Source: Neisseria cinerea
Lineage (GTDB): Bacteria; Pseudomonadota; Gammaproteobacteria; Burkholderiales; Neisseriaceae
Direction of reading: 5' to 3'
Length of the DNA: 64,000 nt
Assembly (NCBI RefSeq): GCF_900475315.1
Contig: NZ_LS483369.1
Location: 372,001-436,000 of the forward strand
The notes under the pieces are model-generated. The model was not told where the DNA came from, did no database searches, and saw nothing but the letters and a program-made list of their open reading frames with translations. The translations under genes were made by a program, and so were the position numbers. Below, in pieces: positions 52,932 through 61,873 of this stretch (position 1 is its first letter; each line of letters opens with the position of its first letter).

Positions 52932-53216
52932 ATGACTGATACAAAACTAAATACCAAAGAAATTTTGGAATTGAAAGCGCGTGCGCATCATTTGAATCCC
53001 GTCGTGATGGTCGGACAACAGGGCCTGACGGATTCCGTCATCAGGGAAACCGATGCCGCGCTGACGGCGCACGAGTTGATTAAGGTGCGCGTGTTCGGCG
53101 ACGACCGTGCCGAACGCATCGAAATCTGCAATGCCTTGTGTGAGGCGGTTGATGCGCAACTGGTTCAGCATATCGGAAAACTTTTGGTATTGTGGCGTAA
53201 GAATATCGAAGCCTGA
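52932..53216 (+). CDS. yhbY: YhbY-type CRS1-YhbY (CRM) RNA-binding protein
   Basis: 94 residues. The CRM domain has KARAHHLNPVVMVGQQGLTD with the GxxG-type loop, ELIKVRVFGDDRAERIEICN, and GKLLVLWRKN at the end. It binds pre-50S particles. ATG 52932 follows tagga; the frame from 52854 is rejected. Its own GC-rich terminator follows. Confidence 0.95.
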   Translation: MTDTKLNTKEILELKARAHHLNPVVMVGQQGLTDSVIRETDAALTAHELIKVRVFGDDRAERIEICNALCEAVDAQLVQHIGKLLVLWRKNIEA

Positions 53217-53223
53217 TTTTGGA

Positions 53224-53250
53224 AGCGGTGTGCAGACACCGCTGTTTTTA
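53224..53250 (+). terminator. Terminator after yhbY
   Basis: AGCGGTGT (53224-53231) pairs with ACACCGCT (53236-53243), then GTTTTTATT. Confidence 0.9.
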
Positions 53251-53517
53251 TTGCTGTTCTTTAACGGTTGGTGCGGTTGAAGTCTTGTGCTGTCTATTCT
53301 TCAGACGGCATGAGTGCTAAGGAATGTGCCGTTTATGCCGCCGATACTTTGGACGGCTTGAAAGAAACGGTTTAAGCGTTGAGAAAAGTGGACGGTTGAG
53401 TACCGATGCCGTCTGGAATGTCTGCTCTCCGGAGAGTCTGACGGCCGGGGTTGGCAGTTTGTGAGTGATGGCATTGCAGACCATCCTTACGGTCGGTTTT
53501 TTTATATTGGGGCTTTT
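53251..53517. other. Degenerate spacer before the toxin-antitoxin pair
   Basis: Contains one AT-DUS (about 53299-53310), a broken copy near 53407 (ATGCCGTCTGGA) and a 21-codon open frame at 53310-53375 (MSAKECAVYAADTLDGLKET...). That frame continues in register after its stop as ALRKVDG. It may be the trace of a decayed gene. No clear promoter was found. Confidence 0.35.
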
Positions 53518-53724
53518 ATGTGTACGTTGATGCAGAAAGACAGCTTGCTGAATGGCATTTCCCAGACTTTGGGCCTTATTGTCATCCAAACGGGAGGGCG
53601 TAATGAAGACAGTAAGATTCTTGCGGGATTGCGCAACAGATTATACGGTCTTGCGCCAGAAGAAATTGATTATGAAGCGGTTGCAAAATTGGTAAAAGAA
53701 AAATTTGAGATTTACAAATTATGA
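53518..53724 (+). CDS. Putative antitoxin of an epsilon/zeta-type system
   Basis: 68 residues: MCTLMQKDSLLNGISQTLGL, then IQTGGRNEDSKILAGLRNRLYGLAPEEIDYEAV in two runs, and a charged end VKEKFEIYKL. It is small, helical by composition, and ends inside the start codon of the zeta-like toxin (ATGA overlap), the usual antitoxin-first arrangement. The assignment rests on position and size; sequence similarity to known epsilon proteins could not be tested. ATG 53518 is preceded by ggggc; ATG 53530 is an alternative, and an upstream frame reaches 53461. Confidence 0.68.
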   Translation: MCTLMQKDSLLNGISQTLGLIVIQTGGRNEDSKILAGLRNRLYGLAPEEIDYEAVAKLVKEKFEIYKL

Positions 53725-54440
53725 CGGCGTGTATGAACAATGAAGTGGAAAAGGCGTTTCCTGCAGTTTGGAATGACTTGCTCGAAGACAGATGCATCAC
53801 TCAACAAGAAAAACCTTGGGGAATTGTTTTGGGCGGTATGCCGGGGTCGGGGAAATCGATCCTTATCCAAAAAGTAGAAGAAGAATTGAATGGGAATGTT
53901 ATTCCTGTCAATGGAGATGATTTCAGAATCTATCATCCTGACTTTAAAGAAATATATGCGAATCACAAAGGGGATTTTCCCAAATACACGTCTGATTTTT
54001 CAAATAAAATGGTGGAACGTGTAATTGGGGAGGCGGTGAAAAACAGATTCAATATTGTTGTTGAAGGAACTTTTAGAAATCCCAATGTACCTGTCAATAC
54101 TTTATCGATATTTGAAGAACAGGGCTATCACACAAAGGCAGCCATTATTGCAATCGATAAAAATGTGGCATGGGAATCTGCGATAGACAGATACCGTCAT
54201 GATATGGAAAACGGGTTCTATGCCAGAAAAGTGGATAAATCTTCTTTTGAAGAGGTTGCAGACAATTTGGCTGAGAATGTCCAAATCGTTTTGGAAAGCG
54301 GCAAAGCTTCAGTGTTGGAGGTGTATTCAAGAGGAGGGAAATTGTTTGATTCCGGCACGAATCATCCGAAAGAGGTTGAAGGCGTTGTCAATCATGAGCT
54401 GCAAGGATTTAATCTGCCGGGGAAAAACATATCAGACTGA
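53721..54440 (+). CDS. Zeta-type toxin (UDP-N-acetylglucosamine kinase family)
   Basis: 239 residues. Walker A is G39-M-P-G-S-G-K-S46 in IVLGGMPGSGKSILIQKVEE. The zeta signature continues with VIPVNGDDFRIYHPDFKEIY, containing the putative catalytic Asp, and IVVEGTFRNPNVPVNTLSIF. The C-terminal part is helical. Zeta toxins phosphorylate UDP-GlcNAc and block peptidoglycan synthesis; gonococci carry plasmid and chromosomal copies. Coding DNA is distinctly more AT-rich than the flanking yhbY and hemB, consistent with transfer. ATG 53721 overlaps the antitoxin stop; ATG 53733 is possible. Confidence 0.88.
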   Translation: MTACMNNEVEKAFPAVWNDLLEDRCITQQEKPWGIVLGGMPGSGKSILIQKVEEELNGNVIPVNGDDFRIYHPDFKEIYANHKGDFPKYTSDFSNKMVERVIGEAVKNRFNIVVEGTFRNPNVPVNTLSIFEEQGYHTKAAIIAIDKNVAWESAIDRYRHDMENGFYARKVDKSSFEEVADNLAENVQIVLESGKASVLEVYSRGGKLFDSGTNHPKEVEGVVNHELQGFNLPGKNISD

Positions 54441-54551
54441 TTGTCCTTTGGCGTTTGATTTTGTTTAATATTTTGTTTTGTAATGTATTTTTGTACAGGC
54501 TATTTTTTTAAATCTCAAACGGAGATGTTTACCGTCCGTTTGATTGGTTGA

Positions 54552-55574
<1,023 letters not shown>

Positions 55575-55595
55575 TTTTCTGCCGGATTAATTGAA

Positions 55596-55631
55596 ATGCC
55601 GTCTGAAACCATGGTTTCAGACGGCATTTTG
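55596..55631. terminator. DUS-pair terminator between convergent hemB and metB
   Basis: AT-DUS arms at 55596-55607 and 55616-55627, then TTTTG. Confidence 0.85.
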
Positions 55632-55637
55632 CGTGGA

Positions 55638-56795
55638 TTATACGGTCGTATCCAGTGCGGCGGAAATATCGTTCCAAATATCATCTACGTCTTCAATACC
55701 GATGGAGAAACGCAGCAGGCCGGCTTTGATGCCCATTTCCATTTTCACATCATGCGGCACGCCGCTGTGGGACTGGGAATAGCAATGGTTGACCAAACTT
55801 TCCACGCCGCCGAGGCTGGAAGCCATTTTGACCAGTTTCATGTTTTTAATCACGTTATTGGCCGCTTCACGTGTGTCGTTTTTGAGATAAACCGTAACCA
55901 CGCCGCCGATGCCTTTAGGCATTTGTGTTTTTGCCAGTTCGTAATGTTCGTGCGACGGCAGGCCGGGATAGAACACTTTTTCAATGGCAGGATGGGCTTC
56001 CAAACGGCGCGCGATTTCGAGTGCGTTTTGGCAATGTGCGTTCATACGCAGAGCCAGCGTTTTGATACCGCGCAACACCAGCCAACAGTCCATCGGACCT
56101 GCAATCGCGCCGGTATGCACCATCATATCGTGCAAAGGCTGCGCCAGCTCTTTGGTTTTGGCAACGACGATGCCCATCAATACGTCGGAATGGCCGCACA
56201 AATATTTGGTAGCGGAATGGAACACAAAATCGCAACCCATATCCAACGGCTGTTGCAGATACGGCGTGGCGAAAGTGTTGTCGATACCGACCAGTGCGCC
56301 GGCTGCTTTGGCTTTCGCTGCGAGGGCTTTGATGTCTACCAAACGCAAAAGCGGATTGGACGGCGTTTCCAGCCAAACCAGTTTGACATTGTGCGCTTTA
56401 AGTAGCTCGTCCAAATTATCCGGATTGCCCAAATCGGCAAAAACAACGTTCACCTCCCAATTTTGATAAACATCGACCAATAAATCATAAGCGCCGCCGT
56501 AAATATCGGCGACGGCGACAATGGTATCGCCCGGGCGCAGGAAAGTACGCCACACGGCATCAATTCCCGCCATACCGCTGGAAAACGCAAAGCCGGCCGC
56601 ACCGTGCTCCAAGTCGGCAACGGTATCTTCCAATACCTGACGGGTCGGGTTGCTTAGGCGCGAGTAGCGGTAAGGCACATTTTCGCCAATCTCGTGCAAC
56701 GCGAACATACTGTTTTGATAAATTGGCGGCATCAGCGCACGGTTGTGTTCGTCGCAATCGTAGCTGGAATGAATGGCTTTCGTGGCGAATTTCAT
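55638..56795 (-). CDS. metB: Cystathionine gamma-synthase / trans-sulfuration PLP enzyme
   Basis: 385 residues of the Cys/Met-metabolism PLP family. It starts KFATKAIHSSYDCDEHNRAL, with the PLP contact YSRLSNPTRQVLEDTVADLE, FSSGMAGIDAVWRTFLRPGD, and the PLP lysine in DFVFHSATKYLCGHSDVLMG. It ends SLGGVESLVNHCYSQSHSGV. Gamma-synthase and beta-lyase activities cannot be separated by eye; gamma-synthase is the usual neisserial assignment. ATG 56795 is the family start. It is divergent from folE2. Confidence 0.87.
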   Translation of the reverse strand: MKFATKAIHSSYDCDEHNRALMPPIYQNSMFALHEIGENVPYRYSRLSNPTRQVLEDTVADLEHGAAGFAFSSGMAGIDAVWRTFLRPGDTIVAVADIYGGAYDLLVDVYQNWEVNVVFADLGNPDNLDELLKAHNVKLVWLETPSNPLLRLVDIKALAAKAKAAGALVGIDNTFATPYLQQPLDMGCDFVFHSATKYLCGHSDVLMGIVVAKTKELAQPLHDMMVHTGAIAGPMDCWLVLRGIKTLALRMNAHCQNALEIARRLEAHPAIEKVFYPGLPSHEHYELAKTQMPKGIGGVVTVYLKNDTREAANNVIKNMKLVKMASSLGGVESLVNHCYSQSHSGVPHDVKMEMGIKAGLLRFSIGIEDVDDIWNDISAALDTTV

Positions 56796-56878
56796 TTGGT
56801 CTCTGCCTATGTAGATGTGAATAATCGAAGATTTTATCACTATCTGAAAAATAGAAACAATCAATGCAGCTGCTAAAA

Positions 56879-56897
56879 GCGAGTGATATAATCTCGC
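56879..56897. promoter_or_regulatory. Palindrome over a TATAAT box upstream of folE2
   Basis: GCGAG (56879-56883) and CTCGC (56893-56897) flank TGATATAAT, which contains a -10-like TATAAT (56887-56892). A repressor here would block folE2 transcription. Zur control of folE2 is known in other bacteria; here it is a guess. Confidence 0.4.
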
Positions 56898-56986
56898 ATT
56901 TGCAGATTGACGGTATATTCCCCGGCGGAAACGCCATACCATGCACACATCTCAACAATTACATGAATATTAAGGAAAAACAACTC

Positions 56987-57760
56987 ATGAACACTATTGC
57001 AGACGTGCAATCCAGCCGAGATTTGCGCAATCTGCCGATCAATCAGGTCGGTATCAAAGACCTGCGATTTCCGATTACCCTGCAAACTGCAGAAGGCATC
57101 CAGTCCACCGTTGCCCGTCTGACCATGACGGTTTACCTGCCTGCAGAGCAGAAAGGGACGCATATGTCGCGTTTTGTCGCATTGATGGAGCAACATGCCG
57201 AAGCCTTGGATTTTGCACAATTGCATAGGCTGACTGCCGAAATGGTCGCGCTTTTGGATTCCCACTCCGGCAAAATCAGCGTTTCTTTCCCATTTTTCCG
57301 CAAGAAAACCGCCCCGGTTTCCGGTATTCAGTCTTTACTGGATTATGATGTCTGCCTCACGGGTGAAATCAAAGACGGAGCATATGGCCACAGTATGAAG
57401 GTCATGATTCCCGTAACCTCGCTTTGCCCGTGTTCCAAAGAAATTTCCCAATATGGCGCGCATAATCAGCGTTCGCACGTTACCGTCAGCCTGACTGCCG
57501 ATGCCGAAGTCGGTATCGAGGAAGTTATCGATTATGTGGAAACGCAGGCGAGCTGCCAACTATACGGCCTGCTCAAACGTCCCGATGAAAAATACGTTAC
57601 CGAAAAGGCCTACGAAAATCCGAAATTCGTGGAAGATATGGTGCGTGATGTCGCTACTGCACTGATTGCCGACAAGCGTATCAAGAGCTTTGTCGTCGAG
57701 AGTGAGAATTTCGAATCTATCCACAACCATTCGGCTTATGCCTATATCGCGTATCCGTAG
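56987..57760 (+). CDS. folE2: GTP cyclohydrolase IB (FolE2)
   Basis: 257-residue metal-flexible alternative to FolE, converting GTP to dihydroneopterin triphosphate for folate. The active-site Cys is C147 in MIPVTSLCPCSKEISQYGAH, matching the residue known from the N. gonorrhoeae enzyme. HNQRSHVTVSL and VVESENFESIHNHSAYAYI are further signatures. ATG 56987 follows aaggaa. It is the sole GTP cyclohydrolase gene in this window, together with folK at 3 kb. Confidence 0.96.
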   Translation: MNTIADVQSSRDLRNLPINQVGIKDLRFPITLQTAEGIQSTVARLTMTVYLPAEQKGTHMSRFVALMEQHAEALDFAQLHRLTAEMVALLDSHSGKISVSFPFFRKKTAPVSGIQSLLDYDVCLTGEIKDGAYGHSMKVMIPVTSLCPCSKEISQYGAHNQRSHVTVSLTADAEVGIEEVIDYVETQASCQLYGLLKRPDEKYVTEKAYENPKFVEDMVRDVATALIADKRIKSFVVESENFESIHNHSAYAYIAYP

Positions 57761-57872
57761 GCGTATTTGCGATGAACCAAATGCCGTCTGAAAGGCATTG
57801 GGGCGGCATTCGCGAATCTGCCGCCGTATCGGTTTGAAATCAATTTGCAATAAAAGTAATAAAGGATGCACT

Positions 57873-58538
57873 ATGACGGTATTAGACAGAGAGCAGGTTC
57901 TATCCGCATTTAAAAACCGTAAATCATGCCGGCATTACGATGCGACACGCAAAATCAGTGCCGAGGATTTTCAGTTTATTTTAGAACTTGGGCGTTTATC
58001 GCCCAGCTCGGTCGGTTCGGAGCCTTGGCAGTTTGTTGTGGTTCAAAACCCCGAAATCCGACAGGCCATCAAGCCGTTTTCTTGGGGTATGGCGGATGCT
58101 TTGGATACCGCCAGTCATTTGGTGGTGTTTTTGGCGAAGAAAAATGCCCGCTTCGACAGCCCGTTTATGTTGGAAAGCCTCAAACGGCGCGGCGTTACCG
58201 AACCGGATGCCGTAGAAAAATCTTTGGCGAGGTATCAGGCGTTTCAAGCCGACGACATCAAGATTTTGGACGATTCACGCGCCTTGTTTGACTGGTGTTG
58301 CCGTCAGACCTATATCGCGTTAGCCAACATGATGACGGGTGCCGCTATGGCAGGTATCGATTCCTGCCCGGTGGAAGGTTTCAACTATGCCGATATGGAA
58401 CGCGTATTGTCCGGGCAGTTCGGTTTGTTCGATGCGGCAGAATGGGGCGTGTCCGTCGCCGCGACATTCGGCTACCGGGTTCAGGACATCGCCACGAAAG
58501 CGCGTAGGCCGTTGGAAGAAACCGTTATTTGGGCATAA
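57873..58538 (+). CDS. NAD(P)H-dependent nitroreductase family protein (NfsB-like)
   Basis: 221 residues. It begins VLSAFKNRKSCRHYDATRKI with the FMN phosphate-binding Arg, and RLSPSSVGSEPWQFVVVQNP is the family signature. The later segment ALANMMTGAAMAGIDSCPVE matches the oxygen-insensitive NfsB group. It probably reduces quinones or nitroaromatics with FMN. ATG 57873 follows aaagga. Confidence 0.9.
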   Translation: MTVLDREQVLSAFKNRKSCRHYDATRKISAEDFQFILELGRLSPSSVGSEPWQFVVVQNPEIRQAIKPFSWGMADALDTASHLVVFLAKKNARFDSPFMLESLKRRGVTEPDAVEKSLARYQAFQADDIKILDDSRALFDWCCRQTYIALANMMTGAAMAGIDSCPVEGFNYADMERVLSGQFGLFDAAEWGVSVAATFGYRVQDIATKARRPLEETVIWA

Positions 58539-58542
58539 GGCA

Positions 58543-58583
58543 ATGCCGTCTGAAAACGCAAGGATTTTCCAGACGGCATTTTT
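58543..58583. terminator. DUS-pair terminator between convergent nitroreductase and pseudouridine synthase genes
   Basis: AT-DUS at 58543-58554 and an imperfect complement (CCAGACGGCAT, 58569-58579), then TTTTT. Confidence 0.75.
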
Positions 58584-58593
58584 TAATGCTTAT

Positions 58594-59352
58594 TTAAAAC
58601 GATTCGCCGGGAGTGAGATAACGCCATTTGCCGGGTGGCAGCCTGCCGAGTTTGACCTTGCCCATGCGGATGCGTTTCAGCCCGACGACGCGCAGTCCGA
58701 CCAGTTCGCACATACGGCGGATTTGCCGCTTTTTACCTTGTTTCAATACGAAACGCAGTTGGTCTTCGTTTTGCCATTCTACTTTGGCGGGACGCAGTTT
58801 CTCACCGTCCAAACTCAATCCGTGATTCAGTAAGGCAAGTCCTTTTTCGTCCAATTTACCGCGCACGCGCACCAAATATTCTTTTTCACTGCCGCTGTTT
58901 TCGCCGATAAGCTGCTTGGCGATACGGCCGTCTTGCGTCAATACCAGCAATCCGACTGAATCGATATCGAGCCTGCCGGCGGGGGCAAGACCGATTTTGT
59001 GTTTCGGATCGAAACGGATGCGGCTGGTGTCGCCTTCCCAGCGATTTTCAGGGGTAATCAGTTCGGCGGCGGATTTATAGCCTTTTTCCGCTTGTGCGCT
59101 GACATAGCCGACGGGTTTGTTCAACAGGATGGTAATGCGTGCTGCCTGCTGTTCGTGGGCTTTCTTGTTCAGTTCGATACGGTCTGCCGGTGAAACTTTC
59201 TGACCGAGTACGGCGGTTTTGCCGTTGACCGTTACCCAGCCCTGTTCGATATAGCCGTCGGCTTCGCGGCGCGAACAAAGTCCCAGTTGCGCCATGCGTT
59301 TGGAGAGGCGTATGGTATCTTCTGTATGGTCGGAGGAAATTTTGGAATTCAT
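58594..59352 (-). CDS. rRNA pseudouridine synthase, RsuA/RluB/RluF family
   Basis: 252 residues. An N-terminal S4 domain ([20 protein letters not shown], then [13 protein letters not shown]) is followed by the synthase domain with the catalytic Asp in [20 protein letters not shown] and the C-terminal [20 protein letters not shown]. The pattern [20 protein letters not shown] is closest to RluF-like betaproteobacterial enzymes, but the exact target uridine cannot be told. Confidence 0.88.
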   Translation of the reverse strand: MNSKISSDHTEDTIRLSKRMAQLGLCSRREADGYIEQGWVTVNGKTAVLGQKVSPADRIELNKKAHEQQAARITILLNKPVGYVSAQAEKGYKSAAELITPENRWEGDTSRIRFDPKHKIGLAPAGRLDIDSVGLLVLTQDGRIAKQLIGENSGSEKEYLVRVRGKLDEKGLALLNHGLSLDGEKLRPAKVEWQNEDQLRFVLKQGKKRQIRRMCELVGLRVVGLKRIRMGKVKLGRLPPGKWRYLTPGESF

Positions 59353-59376
59353 GGGTACTTTCGGGTAAAGGCCGGC

Positions 59377-60267
59377 TTAGACTAATTGCTCGCCCCAGTG
59401 CAGTTTTTGGCGCAGGGTTTTGAAATATTGGTAGTCGGTCGGGTGTAGGATGCGTAAGGGATTGTGGTAGCGGCGGATGATGATGCGGTCGAGGTTTTGC
59501 ACGTCGATGAAGGATTGTCCGTCGAAATGAACGCGGGCGTCGCCGCTTTGGGTAACGAGGATTTCGATTTCAGATGCGTCGGAAATGGCGATGGGGCGGT
59601 TGGTCATGGATTGCGGACAGATGGGTACGAGTGTGAAGGCGTGTAATCCTGCCTGCATGATGGGGCCGCCGGCGGCAAGCGAATAGGCGGTCGATCCGGT
59701 GGGGGTGGAGACAATCAGCCCGTCTGAACGTTGTGTATAGACGAATTCCTGATTGACGAAGACTTCAAATTCAATCATCTGTCCGGCACCGCCACGGGAG
59801 AGGACGGCATCGTTGAGGGCGAGGGCGCGTTCGGCGGTTTTGCCTTCGCGGATCAGTGTGGCTTCAATCAGGATGCGCTCTTCGGCAAGGTATTTTCCTT
59901 CTAAAACAGGCAATAGCTTGTCTGTCATATATTCGCGGGGAATTTGGGTAAGAAAGCCCAAATGACCTTGGTTGATGCCGATAATCGGAACGGCGCGCGG
60001 GGCGATTTCGCGGGCGGCAGAGAGAAAGGTGCCGTCTCCGCCTAAGACGGCGACCAGGTCGCAGTATTGCCCCAGTTCGGTCTTGTTGACGATGTGGCAG
60101 CCGTCAGTGTCTTGGGTATAGATGCAGCATTCCCTTATACCGACTTCGTCGAGATAGACGGTAAAGCCGTGCTGCTTCAAAAATGTAATCAGTGTGTGTG
60201 CAGTATCTTGGATGTCGGGCGTGTTGGGGCGGGTTACGATGCCGATGTTGTGAAAAGGGCTGTTCAT
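59377..60267 (-). CDS. nadK: NAD kinase
   Basis: 296-residue ATP-NAD kinase making NADP. The GGDGT motif lies in DLVAVLGGDGTFLSAAREIA; NQGHLGFLTQIP, the NDAVLSRG motif in ERALALNDAVLSRGGAGQMI, and DGLIVSTPTGSTAYSLAAGG are all present. It lies between ubiJ (about 20 bp upstream) and the pseudouridine synthase gene on the same strand. Confidence 0.97.
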   Translation of the reverse strand: MNSPFHNIGIVTRPNTPDIQDTAHTLITFLKQHGFTVYLDEVGIRECCIYTQDTDGCHIVNKTELGQYCDLVAVLGGDGTFLSAAREIAPRAVPIIGINQGHLGFLTQIPREYMTDKLLPVLEGKYLAEERILIEATLIREGKTAERALALNDAVLSRGGAGQMIEFEVFVNQEFVYTQRSDGLIVSTPTGSTAYSLAAGGPIMQAGLHAFTLVPICPQSMTNRPIAISDASEIEILVTQSGDARVHFDGQSFIDVQNLDRIIIRRYHNPLRILHPTDYQYFKTLRQKLHWGEQLV

Positions 60268-60286
60268 GTCGGATGCCGTCTGAAGG

Positions 60287-60859
60287 TTAGTCTATCCAAA
60301 TGTCGCGTTCGAGCCTGTCGAGGCGTTCGTTGAGGCGGGCGACGTCGTCACGCAGTTTGTCCACTTCTTCCATCCAGGCGGACAGGGTGGCGGCGTCGAT
60401 AACGGAGGATTCGGGTTCGCGTGAAAATTCACTGATTTGTTCGGCTATGCTTCTGCCGATTTGTTTGATGCCGTGTCCGATATCGGCGGCACGGCTGCCG
60501 ATGCTGTTGCCGAGCTGCGTGCCGAAAATCCGTGCCAAGTCGTCTGATGCACGGTAACGCAGGCTGCCGAGCAGGGGTAATACCGCCATGCCGAGTATGA
60601 GGTCTCCTTCAAGGCTGATGTCTCCCACCCCCGGCTCGCCTCCTTGCAGGATTTTTTGTACTGCGCTGTTGCGGAAGGTGATTTCTGTATCTGCAAAACC
60701 GTTGCTTGCCGATAGAAATCCTTCTTCCGTGATACGTCCGGTCAGTTTCAATCCGGTAATGTTCAGCGCCAGTGTTTTGTCGGCAAATGCGGCAAGCTCC
60801 GAGCGGCTGTCGGGGTTTTGCTGAATCAGGTGGTTGATGATGGGGAATAGGGCGGACAT
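60287..60859 (-). CDS. ubiJ: Ubiquinone biosynthesis accessory factor UbiJ (SCP2 domain)
   Basis: 190 residues. An SCP2-like lipid-binding domain (about 5-110, ITGLKLTGRITEEGFLSASN, LEGDLILGMAVLPLLGSLRY) is followed by a C-terminal coiled coil (MEEVDKLRDDVARLNERLDR). This is the UbiJ/YigP layout; UbiJ organises the ubiquinone synthesis complex. The gene is away from ubiE in this genome. It is followed closely by nadK, with a DUS in between. Confidence 0.85.
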   Translation of the reverse strand: MSALFPIINHLIQQNPDSRSELAAFADKTLALNITGLKLTGRITEEGFLSASNGFADTEITFRNSAVQKILQGGEPGVGDISLEGDLILGMAVLPLLGSLRYRASDDLARIFGTQLGNSIGSRAADIGHGIKQIGRSIAEQISEFSREPESSVIDAATLSAWMEEVDKLRDDVARLNERLDRLERDIWID

Positions 60860-60912
60860 GTTTATTTCCTGACTGCGGGCAGAATGCCGGTTTGTTGCTG
60901 TTGCCGGTTATT

Positions 60913-61719
60913 TTACAGGCTTAACCCGTTATCGCAAACGGTAATGATGATTTTGCCCCTGCTGTCGTCGGGTGCGAAATCGGGAGCCGACAAGCCGAGT
61001 TTGGCAGCTTCTTCCGTATAGAATTCGCGGCGTGTCGGGTGGCGCGGTTCAATAATGTTTTTCAGTCTTTTGCCGTTGGGTTTTAATGCCGTCTGAAACA
61101 GGGTTTCGACGGCGATGTCGCGGTGGACGATATTGACAGGCCGGTTGCCGCCCGGGATGTTTTGCTTTTGAACAAGGCGGCTGACGGGATGGCGTTCGGC
61201 GCAATACAGCCCGCCCAGCCGCAGGATGTCGATGTTCGGAACGCCGCCGTCGAGCAGGTATTGCTCGGCGGCAAGGATTTGGCGGGCGGACTCGGTTTGT
61301 GGATCGGGTGTGGCAGTTTCGTCGCATTCGCGCACTTTATCGCCGTAAACGCTGGTGCTGCTGGTGAAAATCAGGTGTTGCACGTTGCACGCTCGGGCAA
61401 GTTCTGCCCATTGTTTGACGGTATCGGCGTAATGCGTCAGCGAGGATGGCGGCAAAAGACAGAACCAAACGGGTTTGTCGGCGTGGTGCCGCCAAAAGCT
61501 TGTATCGCGGGCGAGGTTCGCGCTTTGAAACGCGCTGTTTTGATTGAGGTCGAGAGTGTCGAGGCGTATGGGCAGATTGATATCGTCCGAAGTCAGGCTG
61601 CGCTTGACGGCGGCAACGCGGCTGCCGTGTTCGTAAAGTTTCTGCGCCAAAGGACGGCCGAGGTAGCCTAAGCCTAAGATAGATGCGTCGGGGGAGGCGG
61701 AAGGGGGGGTATGTATCAT
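60913..61719 (-). CDS. NAD(P)-dependent epimerase/dehydratase-like protein (YeeZ type)
   Basis: 268 residues. The nucleotide-binding motif ASILGLGYLGRPLAQKLYEH starts at about residue 13; LIFTSSTSVYGDKVRE and LRLGGLYCAERHPVSRL match atypical short SDRs such as YeeZ. The catalytic YxxxK lysine is not obvious: the Tyr in SVYGDKV is followed by Asp. The function is unknown. The first codons contain a run of seven C residues. An AT-DUS is in frame near 61087. Confidence 0.78.
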   Translation of the reverse strand: MIHTPPSASPDASILGLGYLGRPLAQKLYEHGSRVAAVKRSLTSDDINLPIRLDTLDLNQNSAFQSANLARDTSFWRHHADKPVWFCLLPPSSLTHYADTVKQWAELARACNVQHLIFTSSTSVYGDKVRECDETATPDPQTESARQILAAEQYLLDGGVPNIDILRLGGLYCAERHPVSRLVQKQNIPGGNRPVNIVHRDIAVETLFQTALKPNGKRLKNIIEPRHPTRREFYTEEAAKLGLSAPDFAPDDSRGKIIITVCDNGLSL

Positions 61720-61732
61720 GTTTATAGATGGA

Positions 61733-61870
61733 TGCCGTCTGAAAATATAGTGGATTAACTTTAAACCAGTACGGCGTTGCCTCGCCTTGCCGTACTATCT
61801 CTGTACTGTCTGCGGCTTCATCGCCTTGTCCTGATTTAAAGTTAATCCACTATAGGCTCAGACGGCATGG
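61733..61870. terminator. DUS-pair terminator interrupted by a Correia element
   Basis: ATGCCGTCTGAA (61733-61744) and CTCAGACGGCAT (61857-61868) would form a stem with a loop of a few bases if the element between them were removed. Confidence 0.7.
61746..61854. mobile_element. Correia repeat enclosed element (short form)
   Basis: 109 bp bounded by TATAGTGGATTAAC and its reverse complement. The 26-bp terminal inverted repeats continue CTTTAAACCAG on the left and CTGATTTAAAG on the right, and both ends carry the TA target duplication. The internal part is the short form without the IHF-site insert. Correia elements are non-autonomous miniature elements of Neisseria that can create promoters or RNase III sites. 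Confidence 0.93.
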
Positions 61871-61873
61871 AAA

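Noticed and set aside
55596-56405. 269-residue forward frame starting at a DUS
   Set aside because: The ATG is the DUS itself and the frame is antisense to metB.
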